This document shows, one piece after another, positions 25,871 through 34,593 of a stretch of DNA of 64,000 bases. The translations under genes and the position numbers were made by a program. The notes under the pieces are model-generated. The model had not been told where the DNA came from and did not search any database. It worked only from the letters and a program-made list of their open reading frames with translations. The first letter of the stretch is position 1. Each line of letters starts with the position of its first letter. Source of the stretch: Bacteroidales bacterium (GTDB taxonomy: Bacteria; Bacteroidota; Bacteroidia; Bacteroidales; Muribaculaceae); NCBI GenBank assembly GCA_910575545.1, contig CAJTFH010000021.1, positions 1 through 64,000 of the forward strand, read 5' to 3'.

Positions 25871-28099
25871 ATGGATAAAAAGATATTCAAGGAAAGTAAA
25901 GACCGGATACGGCGTTATGTGGCGGAGCACAGGCTTAGAGATGCTTTTGCCCTGGCTCGGTCGTTGTCGGAAGGGATGATGAACTGGGAGCTGTCGAGGG
26001 AAATCGAGCGTGGGGAGGAGAGCTACCGATATATGCTCGATTATGCGTCGCGCGGGGCTGAAGACCCGGGCCGGAGCGCCATGGTGGCCGATCTTGGGGA
26101 GAAGGTGCTCGGAGTGGTTGACCGGCTTGAACGGGAGAATCTCAAGGGGGATGCTTCCACACTTTATTATAATACCCTGCGGTATGAAGACCTGCAACGA
26201 GGGGCATCGTTGCCGGAGATATTGCGCGATTATGCCAAGCTGAGCAATGATGCCTCTCTGTTCGGTTTTGCCGTTAGCGGAGTTCATTCTGATGCTGCCA
26301 AGAAGCTGATGACAGAGCGTGAGGCTCTTGAGCGTAGGATTTTCAACCGTATCTGGGTTACACATCCGCTCGACCGCGCGGATGTGGAGGCTTTGGCGCA
26401 TGTGATTTCCGGGGAGCTTTATGCCGGATATTTCAAGGAGCTTGTTGTGTGGGGTCTGATTCTTGGAGGCCTTCATTACCATGATCCGGCGCGGATAGAC
26501 CTTTTGCTTGATGCCTATGGATCGGATATGGGGAGGCTTTCGGCTGCCGGGCTGATAGGCTTGATGATTCTGATGCATACATGGCGCAGGCGTGTGCTTC
26601 CGCGCCGGGTAGTTGCCAAACTTGATGCGATGAAAGAGCGCAAGGGGTGGCGCGAGGATTTCCGCACTGTTTATATGGAGTTGGTGAAGACTGTCGACAC
26701 CGACCGTATTACGCGTAAAATCCGCGACGAGGTGGTGCCTGAGATGTTGAAGCTGAAGCCTGAAATCGACAAAAAGATAAATCTGAATATAGAGAATCTC
26801 GATTCTGCGGAGATGGAGGAGAATCCACAATGGCAGGAGATGATGGAGAGTAGCGGCCTGGCCGACAAGCTCAAAGAGATGAGTGAAATCCAGGAGGAGG
26901 GGGGAGATGTGATGCTCGGCACGTTTGAACGGCTGAAAACATTCCCGTTTTTCAATGAACCCGCCAACTGGTTCCTGCCGTTCCATACGGATTATTCGGA
27001 ATTCAGCGGCGGGGCTTCTGGTGATATGCAGCCTGTGGCCGAACTGATGGCGGCGGCGCCGTTTCTGTGCGACAGCGATAAGTATTCGTTCATGTTTTCG
27101 TTGCAGCATGTTCCTGCATTCCAGCGGGATATGATGCTCAGCCAGTTCAAGGCGCAGGGGGAGCAGCTTGCCGAACTCCAGGCGGCATCGCTGACTTCGG
27201 GCAATGCCGACCGGAAGAATGTGATTAACAAGCAGGTGCAGAATATCTACCGCTTTTTCAGGCTTTTCCGCCGCAAAGGGGAGTTTCCCAATCCGTTTGA
27301 GTCGGGGGTCAACCTATCGGAGGTGCCGTTGTTCGCGCCTGATTTGAGGGAGATTGATGTGCTTGAGCTTGTGGGGCAGTTCTATTTCTCGCATGGCTAT
27401 TATTCACAGGCGCTGGAGGTTTTCCGCCGACTTGCCGAAGATGGGGCTACTGGTGCCGAGCTGTATCAGAAAACCGGTTATGCCTATCAGAAAACCGGTG
27501 ACTATGAATCTGCCGTTGAATATTATAAACGGGCGGAGATGCTCGACAGCCGTAGCGACTGGACGCTGCGTAGGCTGTCGCGTTGCCTGATGCTGCTCCA
27601 CCGGCCCGAAGAGGCATTGGAGCGGTTGCGCATACTTGAGGAGCGCCATCCTGAACATGCCGCCACGGCGTTGAACATAGGCCGCTGCCTGGTTGAGCTT
27701 GGCCGTTATGATGATGCTATCGGGGAATATTACAAGGCCGAGTATCTTGATGAGAAGTCGGGCAAGGCGTTGCGTCCGCTGGCATGGTGCCTGCTTATGG
27801 AGAGAGACCTCGGGCAGAGCAGGAAATATTATGAGAAGGTCATAGGGGCATTCAGCCCGACGCAGGAGGATTATCTCAACATGGGGCATCTTGCTTTGGC
27901 CGAAGGGAATTTCAAAGAGGCGATGAATTTTTATTCGTTGAATGTCACAGCCCGTATGGATGGTGACACAGGCCGCCGCACGGAGGCTATCGACGGATTC
28001 ATTGCCGATATGCGCAACGATGCGCCCTATTTGAAGAGGGCGGGAGTTGACGGGGAGCTGATTCCGTTGCTGGTTGACAGTCTGCTTTATGGTATTTAA
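25871..28099 (+). CDS. Large TPR-repeat protein of unknown role
   Basis: A 742-aa soluble protein without signal peptide. The N-terminal two thirds (to about 490) is helical, charged and unrecognised. The C-terminal third carries at least five tetratricopeptide repeats: AGYAYQKTGDY-type helices at about 510-560, ALNIGRCLVELGRYDDAIGEYYKAEYL at about 600-626 (split here only by position) and YLNMGHLALAEGNFKEAMNFY near 670. TPRs bind partner proteins. The start ATGGATAAAAAG is chosen over an upstream in-frame start. Expression probably needs sigma-54. It is followed after 16 nt by a DUF4293 gene, likely co-transcribed. A 422-codon antisense frame opposite it is not considered real. Confidence 0.75.
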   Translation: MDKKIFKESKDRIRRYVAEHRLRDAFALARSLSEGMMNWELSREIERGEESYRYMLDYASRGAEDPGRSAMVADLGEKVLGVVDRLERENLKGDASTLYYNTLRYEDLQRGASLPEILRDYAKLSNDASLFGFAVSGVHSDAAKKLMTEREALERRIFNRIWVTHPLDRADVEALAHVISGELYAGYFKELVVWGLILGGLHYHDPARIDLLLDAYGSDMGRLSAAGLIGLMILMHTWRRRVLPRRVVAKLDAMKERKGWREDFRTVYMELVKTVDTDRITRKIRDEVVPEMLKLKPEIDKKINLNIENLDSAEMEENPQWQEMMESSGLADKLKEMSEIQEEGGDVMLGTFERLKTFPFFNEPANWFLPFHTDYSEFSGGASGDMQPVAELMAAAPFLCDSDKYSFMFSLQHVPAFQRDMMLSQFKAQGEQLAELQAASLTSGNADRKNVINKQVQNIYRFFRLFRRKGEFPNPFESGVNLSEVPLFAPDLREIDVLELVGQFYFSHGYYSQALEVFRRLAEDGATGAELYQKTGYAYQKTGDYESAVEYYKRAEMLDSRSDWTLRRLSRCLMLLHRPEEALERLRILEERHPEHAATALNIGRCLVELGRYDDAIGEYYKAEYLDEKSGKALRPLAWCLLMERDLGQSRKYYEKVIGAFSPTQEDYLNMGHLALAEGNFKEAMNFYSLNVTARMDGDTGRRTEAIDGFIADMRNDAPYLKRAGVDGELIPLLVDSLLYGI

Positions 28100-28115
28100 T
28101 TAAAAAACTGAAGAT

Positions 28116-28541
28116 ATGGTTATTCAAAGATGGCAAACGGTTTGGCTTGTTGTGGCAGCCGTGATGATGTGTGTGTTCTGTTTCGTGCCGATGGCGATAG
28201 TGCCCGGCGCGCCGGATGATCCGAACAGCGCCACGTTTTTGTCGCCGGTTGATATGCCGGTGTTTCTGATTGTCAGCGGGCTGGCCGCTGTGTTGCTGCT
28301 GATGGCAGTGTTTTTTTATAAAAATACAAGCCGGCAGAAAACCATCACTCTGGTGTCGATGCTGCTGATTGCAGCTGTGTTGATTGCTGAAGCCATCGTG
28401 TTTTTCAGCTGGGACGGTGGCAGGCCCCAGTGGCTGGGCAGTGTTTTTCTGCTGATAGGCGCGATGGTGTTTGCGCTGATGGCTTATCTTGGGATTCGCC
28501 GAGATGAGAGGCTGCTCAAGGCTGCTGACAGGCTGAGATAA
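28116..28541 (+). CDS. DUF4293 four-helix membrane protein
   Basis: A 141-aa inner-membrane protein. The N-terminus VIQRWQTVWLVVAAVMMCV is the recognisable DUF4293 opening, and four membrane segments are visible (about 7-25, 46-66, 76-96 and 106-126). The family is nearly confined to Bacteroidota and has no assigned function. It probably shares the sigma-54-like promoter of the TPR gene. Confidence 0.85.
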   Translation: MVIQRWQTVWLVVAAVMMCVFCFVPMAIVPGAPDDPNSATFLSPVDMPVFLIVSGLAAVLLLMAVFFYKNTSRQKTITLVSMLLIAAVLIAEAIVFFSWDGGRPQWLGSVFLLIGAMVFALMAYLGIRRDERLLKAADRLR

Positions 28542-28593
28542 GATAGAAGGCTGAAAAAGGCTAATAAAGGCCGTGACAGGCTGAGAAAAGAAG

Positions 28594-28768
28594 GAGGGTG
28601 TGTCATAATGGCTCATCTGGGTCGTCGCCCGAGGGCTTCGGGTTCGGTCATTGACCTTAGTCAACTCCCTTCACCCTCACCCTCAGGCTCCTACCATCTG
28701 AACCATTCTGACAGCACCCTCTCCATCCGGATGCCAAAAAGGCGTTGGTCGAATTTCGACACAACGCC
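28594..28768. repeat. 175-bp repeat, copy B
   Basis: Identical to 19189-19363 and in the same orientation. Here it lies between the convergent DUF4293 and uvrA genes. Its terminal hairpin (28741-28768), followed on the minus strand by TTTTT, acts as the uvrA terminator, exactly as copy A does for the phosphorylase gene. Confidence 0.88.
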
Positions 28769-28799
28769 TAAATTGCTTTTTAAGGCTTTTATTCGCTTT

Positions 28800-31625
28800 T
28801 CACGGCCTTTCGCCGGCGTTTATTAGTTTGGCTTTCAGGAAGGTGGCGGTGTGGGAGGCGGCGGAGGCGGCAATCTGTTCGGGTGTGCCGCAGGCTACAA
28901 GCGAGCCTCCGGCGGCTCCCCCTTCCGGACCGAGGTCGATGATGTGGTCGGCGCATTTGATTACGTCGATGTTGTGCTCGATGATGATGACTGTGTGGCC
29001 GCGTGAGATTAGGCGGTTGAAAGAGTCCATCAGCAGGTTTATGTCGTGGAAGTGCAGCCCTGTTGTGGGTTCGTCGAAAATGAACATGGTTGGCTCGGCT
29101 TTTTCCATGGCCAGGAAATAGGCGAGCTTCACACGCTGGTTCTCGCCTCCGGATAAAGTCGATGATGACTGGCCTAGTTTGATATATCCGAGGCCGACGT
29201 CGGCCAGTGGCTGCAGGCGTTTGACTATGCGCCGTTCTATCGTACCCGGATTCTCTGAAAAGAACTCTATTGCCTGGTTCACAGTCATTTCGAGTATGTC
29301 GAATATGTTTTTGCCCCGGTATTCGATTTCAAGCACGTCGCGTTTGAACCGTTTTCCGCCGCAAGATTCGCAGGGGATTGTTATGTCGGCCATGAACTGC
29401 ATTTCGATGGTAATCTTCCCTTCGCCTTTGCACTCTTCGCAGCGTCCCCCTTCGGCGTTGAAAGAGAAGTATGCCGGTGTGAATCCCATCTGTTTGGCAC
29501 CCTGCTGGTCGGCATACAATGCGCGGATTTCATCGAATGCTTTCAGATATGTGGCGGCATTGGAGCGGGTTGATTTGCCGATTGGGTTCTGGTCGACGAA
29601 CTCGACGGATTTTATGCGTTGCAGGTCGCCGGTTATGGCTCTGTGTGCGCCGGGGGCATCGGATGCTTCGCCTATGTTGCGCAACATGGCCCGGTAAAGG
29701 ATGTCGCGCACGAGGGTTGATTTTCCGGAGCCGCTGACCCCGGTGACCACTGTAATCACTCCCAGTGGGAAGCGCACATCGAGATCTTTGAGGTTGTGCT
29801 CCCTTGCGCCTTTCACCTCGATGTAGCTGCTCCATCTGCGGCGCGATGGCGGGAGTGGAATCTGCATTTCGCCGCTCAGATATTTGGCGGTGTAGCTGTT
29901 TGTTGCCGAAGCGATTTCGGACAGCGGGCCTTCATAGACGATTTCGCCGCCCAGGCGCCCGGCCAACGGGCCGACGTCGATAATCCAGTCGGCGGCTTCC
30001 ATGATTTCCTCGTCATGCTCGACGACTATGACGGTGTTTCCCAGCGAGCGCAGGTGTTTCAACACCCCAATGAGTTTCTGAGTGTCGCGCGAATGGAGGC
30101 CGATGCTTGGCTCGTCGAGGATATAGAGTGAACCCATGAGCGAGGATCCCAGCGATGTTGCGAGGTTTATGCGTTGCGATTCCCCGCCGGAGAGTGTTGC
30201 CGACAGGCGGTCGAGTGTAAGATATTCCAGGCCGACATCGATGAGGAACGACAGGCGCGAGTTTATTTCTGCCAACAGCCGTTTTGCCACGGCTGCGTCG
30301 TGGTCTGAAAGGCTTAGTTTTGTGAACCACTCTTTGAGGTCTGAAACCGGCATACGCACCAGGTCGGAGATTGTAAGGCCGTTGATTCTGACGTATGACG
30401 CTTCCGGCCGGAGCCTGTTGCCGTGGCATTCGGGGCATATTGTGCGGCCCCGGAAGCGGGCGAGCATCACCCGGTATTGCACTTTGTATTGGTTCTCCTC
30501 GACCATGCGGAAGAACCCGTCGATGCCTTCAAATCCTTTTGTGCCGTGCCAGAGTATGTTTTTTTCGGCTTGGGTGAGGTCGGCATATGGCCGGTGGATG
30601 GGGAATCCTGTCTGGGCTGCCATTGCGATGAAACGGCGTTTCCATTCGCCCATTTTTTCGCCGCGCCAGCATGCCACCGCGTCGTCGTAGACCGATAGGG
30701 CGGGGTTTGGAACCACGAGGCGCTCGTCAATGCCGATGCACCGCCCGAACCCTTCGCATCGGGGACAGGCTCCGAATGGGTTGTTGAAATTGAAAAGGAG
30801 GTCGGATGGCTGGAGGAATGCGATGCCGTCGGCCTCGAAACGGGTCGAGAAGTCGTGGCGGTGCATTTCGCCGCTGGCATCCCAGGCAACGAGTGTGCAT
30901 GAGTCCCCACCCTCGAAAAATGCTGTCTGCACCGAATCGGCCAGGCGGGTCTTTTCATCGGGGTCGGGGCTTACTGCCAGGCGGTCGATAAGCAGCTCAT
31001 AGCCCGGATTTGCCTGTGGCAGGGCGTCGGGGTTGCCGAGCAGCTGGTCGAATCCGACGAATTTCCCGTTCATGAACAGGCGCGAATATCCTCCTTTCCG
31101 GAGAATGTCGAGATGTGTTGCCAAGGTGCGCCCTGCGGGAATCATCAGCGGGGCCACGACGGCTATCCGTGTGCCTTCGGGATAGGTTGTTGCGGCGTCA
31201 ACCACATCGCTGACACTGTGGCGTCGCACCTCACGGCCGCTGACAGGAGAGAAAGTGTGGCCTACGCGTGCGAACAACAGGCGTAGGTAGTCGTAGATTT
31301 CGGTTGAAGTTCCGACGGTGCTCCTTGGGTTGCGTGTGTTGACTTTCTGCTCGATGGCGATTGCCGGTGGGAGCCCTTTGATGAAGTCGGCTTCGGGTTT
31401 CTGCATTTTGCCCAGGAACTGGCGCGCGTATGCCGACAGGCTCTCCACATACCGGCGTTGCCCTTCGGCATAGATTGTGTCGAATGCCAGAGATGATTTT
31501 CCGGAACCGGAAAGGCCTGTTATGACAATCAGTTTCCCACGCGGGATTGTCAAGTCTATGTTTTTGAGATTGTTGACCCTTGCGCCTTTAATGACTATAT
31601 CGTTGCCTGATTTTGGAACCTTCAT
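28800..31625 (-). CDS. uvrA: Excinuclease ABC subunit A
   Basis: A 941-aa UvrA, the damage-recognition ATPase of nucleotide excision repair. Two ABC modules are present: Walker [10 protein letters not shown] (37-45) and GVSGSGKST (second half), with LSGGESQR and LSGGENQR signatures and [16 protein letters not shown] Walker B regions. Zinc-binding pairs CPRC/C, CPEC and CEEC...CESC are intact. Length is normal for the family. A TAACTTTG box lies at 31650-31657, 25 bp before the start. The terminator is supplied by repeat copy B. Confidence 0.98.
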   Translation of the reverse strand: MKVPKSGNDIVIKGARVNNLKNIDLTIPRGKLIVITGLSGSGKSSLAFDTIYAEGQRRYVESLSAYARQFLGKMQKPEADFIKGLPPAIAIEQKVNTRNPRSTVGTSTEIYDYLRLLFARVGHTFSPVSGREVRRHSVSDVVDAATTYPEGTRIAVVAPLMIPAGRTLATHLDILRKGGYSRLFMNGKFVGFDQLLGNPDALPQANPGYELLIDRLAVSPDPDEKTRLADSVQTAFFEGGDSCTLVAWDASGEMHRHDFSTRFEADGIAFLQPSDLLFNFNNPFGACPRCEGFGRCIGIDERLVVPNPALSVYDDAVACWRGEKMGEWKRRFIAMAAQTGFPIHRPYADLTQAEKNILWHGTKGFEGIDGFFRMVEENQYKVQYRVMLARFRGRTICPECHGNRLRPEASYVRINGLTISDLVRMPVSDLKEWFTKLSLSDHDAAVAKRLLAEINSRLSFLIDVGLEYLTLDRLSATLSGGESQRINLATSLGSSLMGSLYILDEPSIGLHSRDTQKLIGVLKHLRSLGNTVIVVEHDEEIMEAADWIIDVGPLAGRLGGEIVYEGPLSEIASATNSYTAKYLSGEMQIPLPPSRRRWSSYIEVKGAREHNLKDLDVRFPLGVITVVTGVSGSGKSTLVRDILYRAMLRNIGEASDAPGAHRAITGDLQRIKSVEFVDQNPIGKSTRSNAATYLKAFDEIRALYADQQGAKQMGFTPAYFSFNAEGGRCEECKGEGKITIEMQFMADITIPCESCGGKRFKRDVLEIEYRGKNIFDILEMTVNQAIEFFSENPGTIERRIVKRLQPLADVGLGYIKLGQSSSTLSGGENQRVKLAYFLAMEKAEPTMFIFDEPTTGLHFHDINLLMDSFNRLISRGHTVIIIEHNIDVIKCADHIIDLGPEGGAAGGSLVACGTPEQIAASAASHTATFLKAKLINAGERP

Positions 31626-31829
31626 TTGAAATTATTTGCCTTTTCTACACAAAGTTAGTGAAAAAACGCTTCACCCGGAAAGTGTTTTGGTTATTTTGAT
31701 TATTTTTGGAATTGGTAAACCGTGGAGGAGTTTTTGCGGCTTCGTTTTCTTGCTGACGGTGCAGAACAAAACCGGTTTGGTGTTGTTATAGGAGTATCGG
31801 ACAATTAAAATTTAATAATATTTTTTGAG

Positions 31830-32039
31830 ATGAAATCTTTAGACATTATCCTGGCTGTAGTTGGCGGCGCGCTTGTTGGTGCTTCGCTCGGTTTATTGTT
31901 CGCTCCGAAAAAGGGGGAGGACATGAGAGAAGAAATTGTTGACTATCTTGAGTCGAAAGGCATCAAGCTGAAAAAGTCGAAACTCGACCAGCTTGTAGAT
32001 GAGATTCAGGAAGAGGTCAACGCAGTGGTCAAGAAATAA
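31830..32039 (+). CDS. YtxH-domain small protein 1
   Basis: A 69-aa protein with one N-terminal hydrophobic segment rich in Gly (ILAVVGGALVGASLGLLFAP, about 5-24) followed by KKGEDMREEI and a charged helical tail, the YtxH layout. Proteins of this type are membrane-anchored and often stress-induced. It is the first of four closely spaced small envelope genes. Confidence 0.85.
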   Translation: MKSLDIILAVVGGALVGASLGLLFAPKKGEDMREEIVDYLESKGIKLKKSKLDQLVDEIQEEVNAVVKK

Positions 32040-32064
32040 CGGAATTTATTAAAATAGAGTAATT

Positions 32065-32271
32065 ATGAGAGGCTTGACATTAATTTCAGCATTTGTGGGG
32101 GGCGCCATAGTAGGTGCCGGTGCAGCGTTGCTGTTCGCTCCTGAAAAGGGAGAGGAGCTCCGTGAGCAGATTAAAGACCTTCTGAAGAAATATGGTGTGT
32201 GCAAATGCACCAAAGGGGATGATTTTGAGGAGATTGTTGACGAAATCGCCGCAGAGATAAAGAAGGTATAA
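32065..32271 (+). CDS. YtxH-domain small protein 2
   Basis: A 68-aa paralogue of the preceding gene with the same FVGGAIVGAGAALLFAPEKG core and a charged tail that contains a CxC pair (Lys-Cys-Lys-Cys region near 50). It starts 26 nt after YtxH protein 1, so the two should be co-transcribed. A C-rich/G-rich hairpin-forming stretch lies after it (about 32284-32332). Confidence 0.85.
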   Translation: MRGLTLISAFVGGAIVGAGAALLFAPEKGEELREQIKDLLKKYGVCKCTKGDDFEEIVDEIAAEIKKV

Positions 32272-32283
32272 GGCTTTTTTTCA

Positions 32284-32332
32284 AAGGCTTCGGTAGTCTC
32301 TGCCTGAAGCCGCATGGCGGCTTGGGCAGAGA
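32284..32332 (+). terminator. Hairpin after the YtxH pair
   Basis: AGTCTCTGCCTGAAGCC and GGCTTGGGCAGAGACT are complementary with small bulges, and the right arm is followed by GTTTTTG. This would terminate or attenuate transcription between the YtxH genes and the holin-like gene. Confidence 0.65.
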
Positions 32333-32396
32333 CTGTTTTTGAGGTTGATAAAGGTCGTGAAAGGCTGGGAGGGGATTATCTTAAAACTATTTGTTT

Positions 32397-32762
32397 ATGA
32401 ATGTTTCGGGGAAAGTTCCGCATACTGTCGACCGGCTTAAAGAGTTGTTGAAAAAACTGGGGTTGCTATATCTCGATAATGCCAAACTGACTGTCACAGA
32501 GAAGCTGACCGAACTGGTGTCGGCCGGGGTGATGCTGATTGTGACGCTTGTGCTCGGTATTTTCGGAATCGCGTTCCTTTCGGGTGCGTGCATCGAGCTG
32601 TTGGCTCTGATGCTGCCTGTGTGGGCGTGCTATCTCATCATGGGAGGTGCGTTTTTGATTCTTATCGGGGTGCTTGCGCTTCTGAAGAAAAAAATTGTTG
32701 TTAACCCTATAGCACGGTTTATCAGCCGTCTTGTTTATGAGCAGCGTGATGGAAACGAATGA
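32397..32762 (+). CDS. Holin-III-like small membrane protein (phage holin family/DUF1469)
   Basis: A 121-aa protein with an amphipathic N-terminal helix and two adjacent membrane segments (about 42-64 and 70-93), ending in a short basic tail. This layout matches the putative superfamily III holin annotation common beside YtxH genes in Bacteroidales. Nothing else nearby is phage-like, so a structural or stress role in the envelope is more likely than lysis. The ATG at 32397 is used; an in-frame TTG lies 6 bp upstream. Confidence 0.75.
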   Translation: MNVSGKVPHTVDRLKELLKKLGLLYLDNAKLTVTEKLTELVSAGVMLIVTLVLGIFGIAFLSGACIELLALMLPVWACYLIMGGAFLILIGVLALLKKKIVVNPIARFISRLVYEQRDGNE

Positions 32763-33189
32763 AAAAGATTTAACCGCCTTGTCTGTTGAACTGCCGGAGG
32801 TTACGCAAGAGGCCGTAGAGGATAGAATCGGACTTGACGCCTATCTTGACAAAGAGAATGAAACCGCCGAGGAGGCGCGAGAAGCTGCCGACAAGAAAAT
32901 AAGGCAGATTGCCCGGCCCCGCCATCTGGCCGGAGAGAAAGGTCGCCGTTTCAAGGGATACACGCTTGAGGAAGTTCGTTATCTCAAGGTTGTTAACAGT
33001 TTGAAGATCGGGGTGGTGCAAGACCGGCTCAAAATGACCTTCTCGCCTCAGATGGCTTCTGAGGCGAAGACGATGGCCGGATATATGCGCTCTTTTGAAT
33101 CGGCTATGCGCTATGCCGATGTTGCTGTGATGGTCTATGGCATGTTCCGGCGTGTGAGGCGGTGGTTTGGCGGCAGGAATAAATATTGA
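32749..33189 (+). CDS. Hypothetical protein of the YtxH/holin cluster
   Basis: A 146-aa protein that overlaps the end of the holin-like gene by 14 nt, indicating translational coupling. The first half is acidic and Glu/Ala-rich; the second half is basic with a weakly hydrophobic helix (ADVAVMVYGMF) and an Arg-rich end. I do not recognise a family. An ATG 12 nt upstream (32737) is an equally possible start. Conserved neighbours suggest an envelope-associated role. Confidence 0.65.
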   Translation: METNEKDLTALSVELPEVTQEAVEDRIGLDAYLDKENETAEEAREAADKKIRQIARPRHLAGEKGRRFKGYTLEEVRYLKVVNSLKIGVVQDRLKMTFSPQMASEAKTMAGYMRSFESAMRYADVAVMVYGMFRRVRRWFGGRNKY

Positions 33190-33201
33190 TTTTTCGGTTT
33201 G

Positions 33202-33236
33202 ACGTTTTAAAGTTGTTAATTAACATGATTTAACGT
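33202..33236. promoter_or_regulatory. Nested palindrome upstream of the fimbrial operon (candidate operator)
   Basis: The 10-bp palindrome GTTAATTAAC (33215-33224) is centred within outer arms ACGTT (33202-33206) and AACGT (33232-33236). The structure ends exactly where the G10 tract begins. A dimeric regulator could bind here; which one is unknown. Confidence 0.5.
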
Positions 33237-33246
33237 GGGGGGGGGG
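33237..33246 (+). repeat. G10 homopolymer in the fimbrial promoter region
   Basis: Ten consecutive G residues lie between the palindrome and the -7 box, occupying the -33 region 21 bp before TAATTTTG. Tracts of this length change by slippage, which would alter spacing of promoter elements. It is the longest G/C tract I found in the window. Confidence 0.9.
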
Positions 33247-33267
33247 TAGCTTAAGGCTTTTTTGTTG

Positions 33268-33275
33268 TAATTTTG
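33268..33275 (+). promoter_or_regulatory. -7 box (TAATTTTG) of the fimbrial operon
   Basis: TAATTTTG fits TAnnTTTG and is 61 bp before the DUF3575 start codon. No TTTG occurs at the correct -33 distance; that place is taken by the end of the G10 tract. Confidence 0.55.
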
Positions 33276-33336
33276 TTGCGATTATTTAGAATTTGTAAAT
33301 CAGCCTTATTTAGCCAAGATTAAATTAATAGGTTAT

Positions 33337-34593
33337 ATGCCTGTTTTTAGAAGTTATATCCTTGGTGCTACCCACTATTGCCGCCATGTGGCCGCAAGAA
33401 TTGCGGTTGCAGGGTGTTTTTTATCCTTTGCCGGGGGTGTGTCCCTGCGGGCATTGGCGGTTGAGCCTGAGGCCGGACATGGAGCTGATGTGGTGTCAGC
33501 GGATTTAGTGTCTGTGGCTGACAGCCTTGACGAGTTCCGTCAGACGATTTATTTCCCGATATCCACATCTACCATCGATGTGGCATTTACGAGTAACCCG
33601 TCGGCGCTTGACAGTATCCGTCGTTTTTTTGCCGGAATCGATTCGACAAACTGCCTTGATGTTCTGATTGAAGGCTCTGCCTCGCCTGATGGTGACCGCA
33701 GGTTCAATGAAGAGCTGGCGATGAAACGTGCCCAGGCGCTGAAAATGGCAATAGCGGTTTCTGCCTCAGTGCCGGTGACCCTTAAGTGGGGAGTTGCAAC
33801 CGGCACACCGCGTAGGTCATGGCCGGAAGAGCGCAGCGCGGCGTTGACGGTCAGGATGTCGTCTGCGCCTTCACAAGGCGTTGTTATTCCGGGTTGCGAG
33901 ACTGCGGGGGCCGACACTTTGAGGGTTGCCGACGAAACCGGATTATCGGGCATCCCGGCTTTTTATGGCAAGTCAGACAAGTCAGACAAGTCAGGCGGGT
34001 CTGACCTTCAGACGGCAGGTTTGCCGCAGGGGGCGCGTGTCAGATGCCCGTTTTTCCTGAAAACCAATCTGCTTTATGATGCGGCTCTGGTTCCGAATCT
34101 CGGCATCGGGGTTTGTTTCGCCGACAGGCTTACTGTTTATGCCGGCTGGATGCACGCCTGGTGGCGCAACCATCCGGAGCGGCGCTATTGGCGCGTCTAC
34201 GGCGGCGATTTAGAGGTTAGCTGGCAACTTGGCCATGGCAAGGGCGACAATGTTTTTTCAGGCCACCGGGTGGGTGTCTACGGCTCGATTGTGACTTATG
34301 ATTTCCAATTCGGCCGGAGCTGCACCGGAGTGATTGGCGACAAATATAACTATGCAGTCGGAATCAGCTACGGCTATTCATTGCCGGTTGCCCGCAGGCT
34401 TAATATCGATTTCGGAATCGGGGTCGGTTATATGTGGGGGCGTTATATGAAACATCATGTTGTTGATGACCATGATGTCTGGCAATCGACCCATAACCGC
34501 AGCTGGGTCGGCCCGACCAAGATTGAAATCGGTCTGACATGGCTTCTTGGCCGTGGCAACGTGAATGGCAAAAGGGAAGGAGGTCGCCGATGA
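33337..34593 (+). CDS. Fimbria-associated OmpA-like/DUF3575 outer-membrane protein
   Basis: A 418-aa protein, first gene of the fimbrial operon. A hydrophobic N-terminal export region (about 15-42) precedes an OmpA-C-like part with LIEGSASPDGDRRFNEELAM and an ALKMAI helix (about 108-140). A linker with a KSDKSDKSGG repeat (about 211-221) leads to the DUF3575 beta-barrel-like domain with LKTNLLYDAALVPNLGIGV (about 239-257). Relatives accompany Mfa/FimA-type pilins and are thought to anchor or assemble them at the outer membrane. The stop overlaps the next start as ATGA. Confidence 0.85.
   Translation: MPVFRSYILGATHYCRHVAARIAVAGCFLSFAGGVSLRALAVEPEAGHGADVVSADLVSVADSLDEFRQTIYFPISTSTIDVAFTSNPSALDSIRRFFAGIDSTNCLDVLIEGSASPDGDRRFNEELAMKRAQALKMAIAVSASVPVTLKWGVATGTPRRSWPEERSAALTVRMSSAPSQGVVIPGCETAGADTLRVADETGLSGIPAFYGKSDKSDKSGGSDLQTAGLPQGARVRCPFFLKTNLLYDAALVPNLGIGVCFADRLTVYAGWMHAWWRNHPERRYWRVYGGDLEVSWQLGHGKGDNVFSGHRVGVYGSIVTYDFQFGRSCTGVIGDKYNYAVGISYGYSLPVARRLNIDFGIGVGYMWGRYMKHHVVDDHDVWQSTHNRSWVGPTKIEIGLTWLLGRGNVNGKREGGRR
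33967..33992 (+). repeat. 9-bp in-frame tandem repeat in the DUF3575 gene
   Basis: The unit AAGTCAGAC occurs about 2.5 times and encodes Lys-Ser-Asp repeats. Being a multiple of three, copy changes would vary the linker length without a frameshift. Confidence 0.7.

Noticed and set aside
25841-27109. A 422-codon open frame antisense to the TPR gene
   Set aside because: It mirrors the codon pattern of the TPR gene, has no promoter, and its translation is rich in His, Pro, Arg and Gln without domain features. The sense frame has clear TPRs.
32397-32762. Prophage remnant suggested by the holin-like protein
   Set aside because: No other phage genes (lysin, tail, integrase) are present, and the gene sits in a YtxH stress-type cluster.
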